This document shows positions 17,650 to 19,852 of a DNA stretch of 19,852 nucleotides, in pieces (the first letter of the stretch is position 1; each line of letters opens with the position of its first letter). This stretch comes from Cudoniella acicularis (taxonomy: Eukaryota; Ascomycota; Leotiomycetes; Helotiales; Helotiaceae): assembly GCA_013054445.1 (NCBI GenBank), contig JAAMPI010001102.1, forward strand, positions 1 to 19,852. Reading direction: 5' to 3'. The notes under the pieces are model-generated. The model had not been told where the DNA came from, made no database searches, and worked only from the letters and a program-made list of their open reading frames with translations. The translations under genes and the position numbers were made by a program.

Positions 17650-18796
17650 TTACGCCCAATGATTTGCAACAAATTTCCAACTTTCTTTCACCCAGGTTTC
17701 ATCTGATGTGACATCTGCATCAAAGCTATGCTCTCCGGGCTCTAAAGTCAACAAAGTGGGGACATCAGGACACAACTCTCTCAATTTGTAGTAGAAATTC
17801 GTTGTGCTTTCCTTCGCCACCTATAAAACATTAAATATTACGCCCAGAACACCATAAAACAATGTAAACATACCGTAGTATCATCGATTCCGTGAATCAT
17901 CCAGATTGGTGGAAATTTTGTAGTATCTTCAAGTAGTTCCATTGGGCACATAGACTTTTCGGGACCCACGAACTCTAGCAAGCGCCTTTGCTGCAACAAT
18001 GCATACAAAAGACGACCCGCAGGGCTGGGACCTGGTTCCTCAGACGTTCGGAAAGTACCTGGTTTCATATTTTTCAGGTACTTTTTGATCACGTTGTCGG
18101 AAGCCTCGGAGGGAACGGAAGGCTCTCCCCTGATTATCGCTTCGGCCGGATCTAGGAAATGGGGAATTTTGAGATCGACACATCCATACTGAGAAATGAC
18201 AAGCTTAATGTCGATTTCGGGACAGACAAATGCGGACTGGATAGCTAGATACCCACCTGTCATTTATAATTAATATATTTTCTTTTGAAAATTTTGAACA
18301 AATTGATTAGTTTCTTTTCGGACTTACCCGCACTCTCTCCCACTACAGCAACTTTGCTTAGATTGACTTTGAGATCTTTGGAGATCTTTACAACTTCTTG
18401 GCTCAAAGAAGTACGAACCCACGCCCAGAAGTCCTTGATGTCGTCAAGCATATCGACCCCTTTCACCTCGGGAAGTAACCGATAATCAGGATTGATAATC
18501 ACTGCGCCGTTTTCTTCGGCTAGCTGAACAAGCCTTTATTCCACCAAAAATCAATCCCAAAGTCTCAAGTGGTGAAGATAGGTTCAATCTTACCATGTTG
18601 CAAACCAAGGCTCATAATTTCGTTCACCAAGCACAAAGCCTCCGCCATGCCAATGCACGAGAAGCGGGCAGTTGCCTTCGGGCTTCTCAAGGATCGTCTT
18701 GGGTATAAGAATTGACGCTTTCAGGGGTTGGTTGTTTACGGTCTTATAGACAACATCTGTGATTGCGAAAGCGCCGAATTTTGATAGAGACGCCAT
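17650..18796 (-). CDS. Alpha/beta hydrolase of HGGG/GESAG esterase type, four exons
   Basis: Model complement(join(17650..17820,17874..18256,18328..18533,18594..18796)), 320 residues. The introns of 53-71 nt have GTAAG or GTATG donors, and all keep frame. Landmarks of an esterase/lipase-type hydrolase are the oxyanion motif HGGGF (residues 50-54), the segment AVIINPDYRLLPE (78-90), the nucleophile Ser135 in GESAG with GGYLA after the splice, a probable acid Asp261 or Asp262 in IHGIDDT, and His295 in PGEHSF. No signal peptide is seen, so the enzyme is probably intracellular. The substrate is not shown; carboxyl esters are likely for this fold. The model is complete and undamaged. A TATA box lies 80 nt upstream of the ATG. 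It converges with the broken regulator. As an esterase it could supply acids to neighbouring aromatic-acid enzymes, but that is only a guess. Confidence 0.88.
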
Positions 18797-18875
18797 TTAT
18801 TTTATTTAAACTGTGTGTTCGATGTCGAATCTCTGTATCGATGAAACACTCTCACGCCTAGATTATGGGAAACGT

Positions 18876-18884
18876 CCTTTTATA
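18876..18884 (-). promoter_or_regulatory. TATA box of the alpha/beta hydrolase gene
   Basis: On the minus strand this reads TATAAAAGG, 80 nt upstream of the ATG at 18796. It is a good match in sequence and position for a fungal core promoter. Confidence 0.55.
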
Positions 18885-19852
18885 TCCCATAAACAAGACC
18901 GGCTAAATAATACCCGAGAAAAGTCCGGAATTATGGGAGCTGAGGGGCACATGAACAGGGGATCTTGAGTTCAGCAAGTAGAAATCTAGATATTCAAGTA
19001 TAGATAGGGCGAAGAATTAGTTAGTAAAAGGAGTTAGGAGTTAGGCGAGATTATCCCCGCATCTCCTTTGATAAGGTGCCTCTGTTGAACACTAGTCACG
19101 TGGATTCTTATTAGACACTTAAACCTGTTAAAACGTTTCACGAAATAATTAATCAAGGAAACCGTTTCTAAAATATCTCACACTATCGAAGCAATTATAA
19201 AAGTTTAGTGTTATTCCTTATAATGATGTGTAGTACACCATGTGTTGAATTCGAGTTGAATTCAAGAATATAAATAGAAAGACCAATCAAGAAAACAATT
19301 TCAAAACCATCTCGTAGTGTCAAAGCAATTATAAAATAAAAATAAAAAATTGTTTAAAGTGACGTGTTTAATTATGAAGCATGAAATTCGACACTAATAA
19401 GACCGTTTCCCGAAAATTCCTGAACTCAAAACTCCTCCCGTTGCAAGCATTTCACTATTTTATTAGGCCCCCCTTTCCTTCCAGTCATTTCGCCCCGAAT
19501 TGTTTTTCAGTTCCCGAGAGCAACAGCTTCAACGAATCTCCTAGGTCCGTTCTTCTGCCTCAACTGTAGCTCCTTCCCTCGTGTTGTTCTCTCCCTACGC
19601 GTCGGTAGCAGGAGTAGGCTGCTGAACTAGACCCAGTTCAATGTCGCCCGCCCAAATGACTTTCAGCTGTATTCGAGCAAACTTGAGTTTCAAAACGAAA
19701 AACTAATTGTTTCAATGAAGTTTGAGGAGCCGCACCTTCCTACTTGTTTCTTTGGCATCAATGCGTGGACTCGTTTTTTCCCACTCTGCCAAATATTCCG
19801 AAGCAAAATCCTGACATCTTCGAGCAACAGATAGAGAGCTTAAATAGGAAAC
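18885..19852. other. AT-rich intergenic region at the window end
   Basis: No gene is recognised. An open frame at 19381-19569 lacks any family feature. Diverged direct repeats lie at 19151-19203 and 19285-19337 (listed separately). From 19400 on the composition is less AT-rich and might be the flank of a gene beyond the window. Confidence 0.4.
19151..19337 (+). repeat. Pair of diverged direct repeats about 134 bp apart
   Basis: The blocks at about 19151-19203 and 19285-19337 both begin AATCAAG, share a GTTTC/ATTTC core and end AAGCAATTATAAAA. They are alike at roughly three of four positions, and many differences are C/T or A/G transitions. The stretch between contains a doubled GTTGAATTC. 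This is probably a remnant of an old tandem duplication or repeat. Confidence 0.45.

Noticed and set aside
1..19852. CRISPR array, bacterial operon or phage-like structure
   Set aside because: The introns, TATA boxes and gene families show fungal nuclear DNA, and no regular spaced repeats of CRISPR size occur.

Overview
The window looks like nuclear DNA of a filamentous ascomycete. Its genes carry short introns of about 44-74 nt with GT..AG ends and fungal-type branch points (CTAAC, CTGAC, TTAAC). It holds a Trk-type potassium transporter, a Zn2Cys6 regulator, a small cysteine-rich secreted protein and an intron-containing tRNA-Ser. The gene families fit Pezizomycotina, perhaps Leotiomycetes, but that finer placement is only an impression. 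Coding segments are separated by AT-rich spacers, some with decayed repeats.

Layout. 1-1390: AT-rich spacer with degenerate tandem repeats of about 243 bp. 1391-2043 (-): two-exon secreted protein with six cysteines. 3206-5409 (-): five-exon TRK/HKT-type K+ transporter of 668 residues. 5765-6629 (-): possible but unrecognised coding segments. 7005-7109 (-): tRNA-Ser(CGA) with a 24-nt intron. 7479-8165 (+): small two-helix membrane protein with a charged coiled tail. 8658-10764 (+): broken gene for a multi-pass fungal membrane protein. 11527-11692: small foldback element with perfect inverted ends bounded by TA. 12156-13096 (+): dienelactone-hydrolase family protein whose first exon is easily missed. 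13958-14950 (-): intronless 4,5-dihydroxyphthalate-decarboxylase-like protein of bacterial type. 15343-17207 (+): broken Zn2Cys6 regulator gene, divergent from the decarboxylase-like gene. 17650-18796 (-): four-exon HGGG/GESAG esterase-type alpha/beta hydrolase. 18797-19852: AT-rich spacer with diverged direct repeats.

How the genes may work together. The right half (12.1-18.8 kb) brings together an alpha/beta hydrolase of esterase type, a dihydroxyphthalate-decarboxylase-like protein, a dienelactone-hydrolase-like protein and a divergent pathway-type regulator. That set could form an aromatic-acid or phthalate-ester catabolic neighbourhood, but this is inference from family names only. The regulator is no longer intact: it has in-frame stops and has lost much of its middle region, while most splice sites survive. 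If such a cluster existed, it has lost its own switch. The left half looks like unrelated housekeeping and secreted functions.
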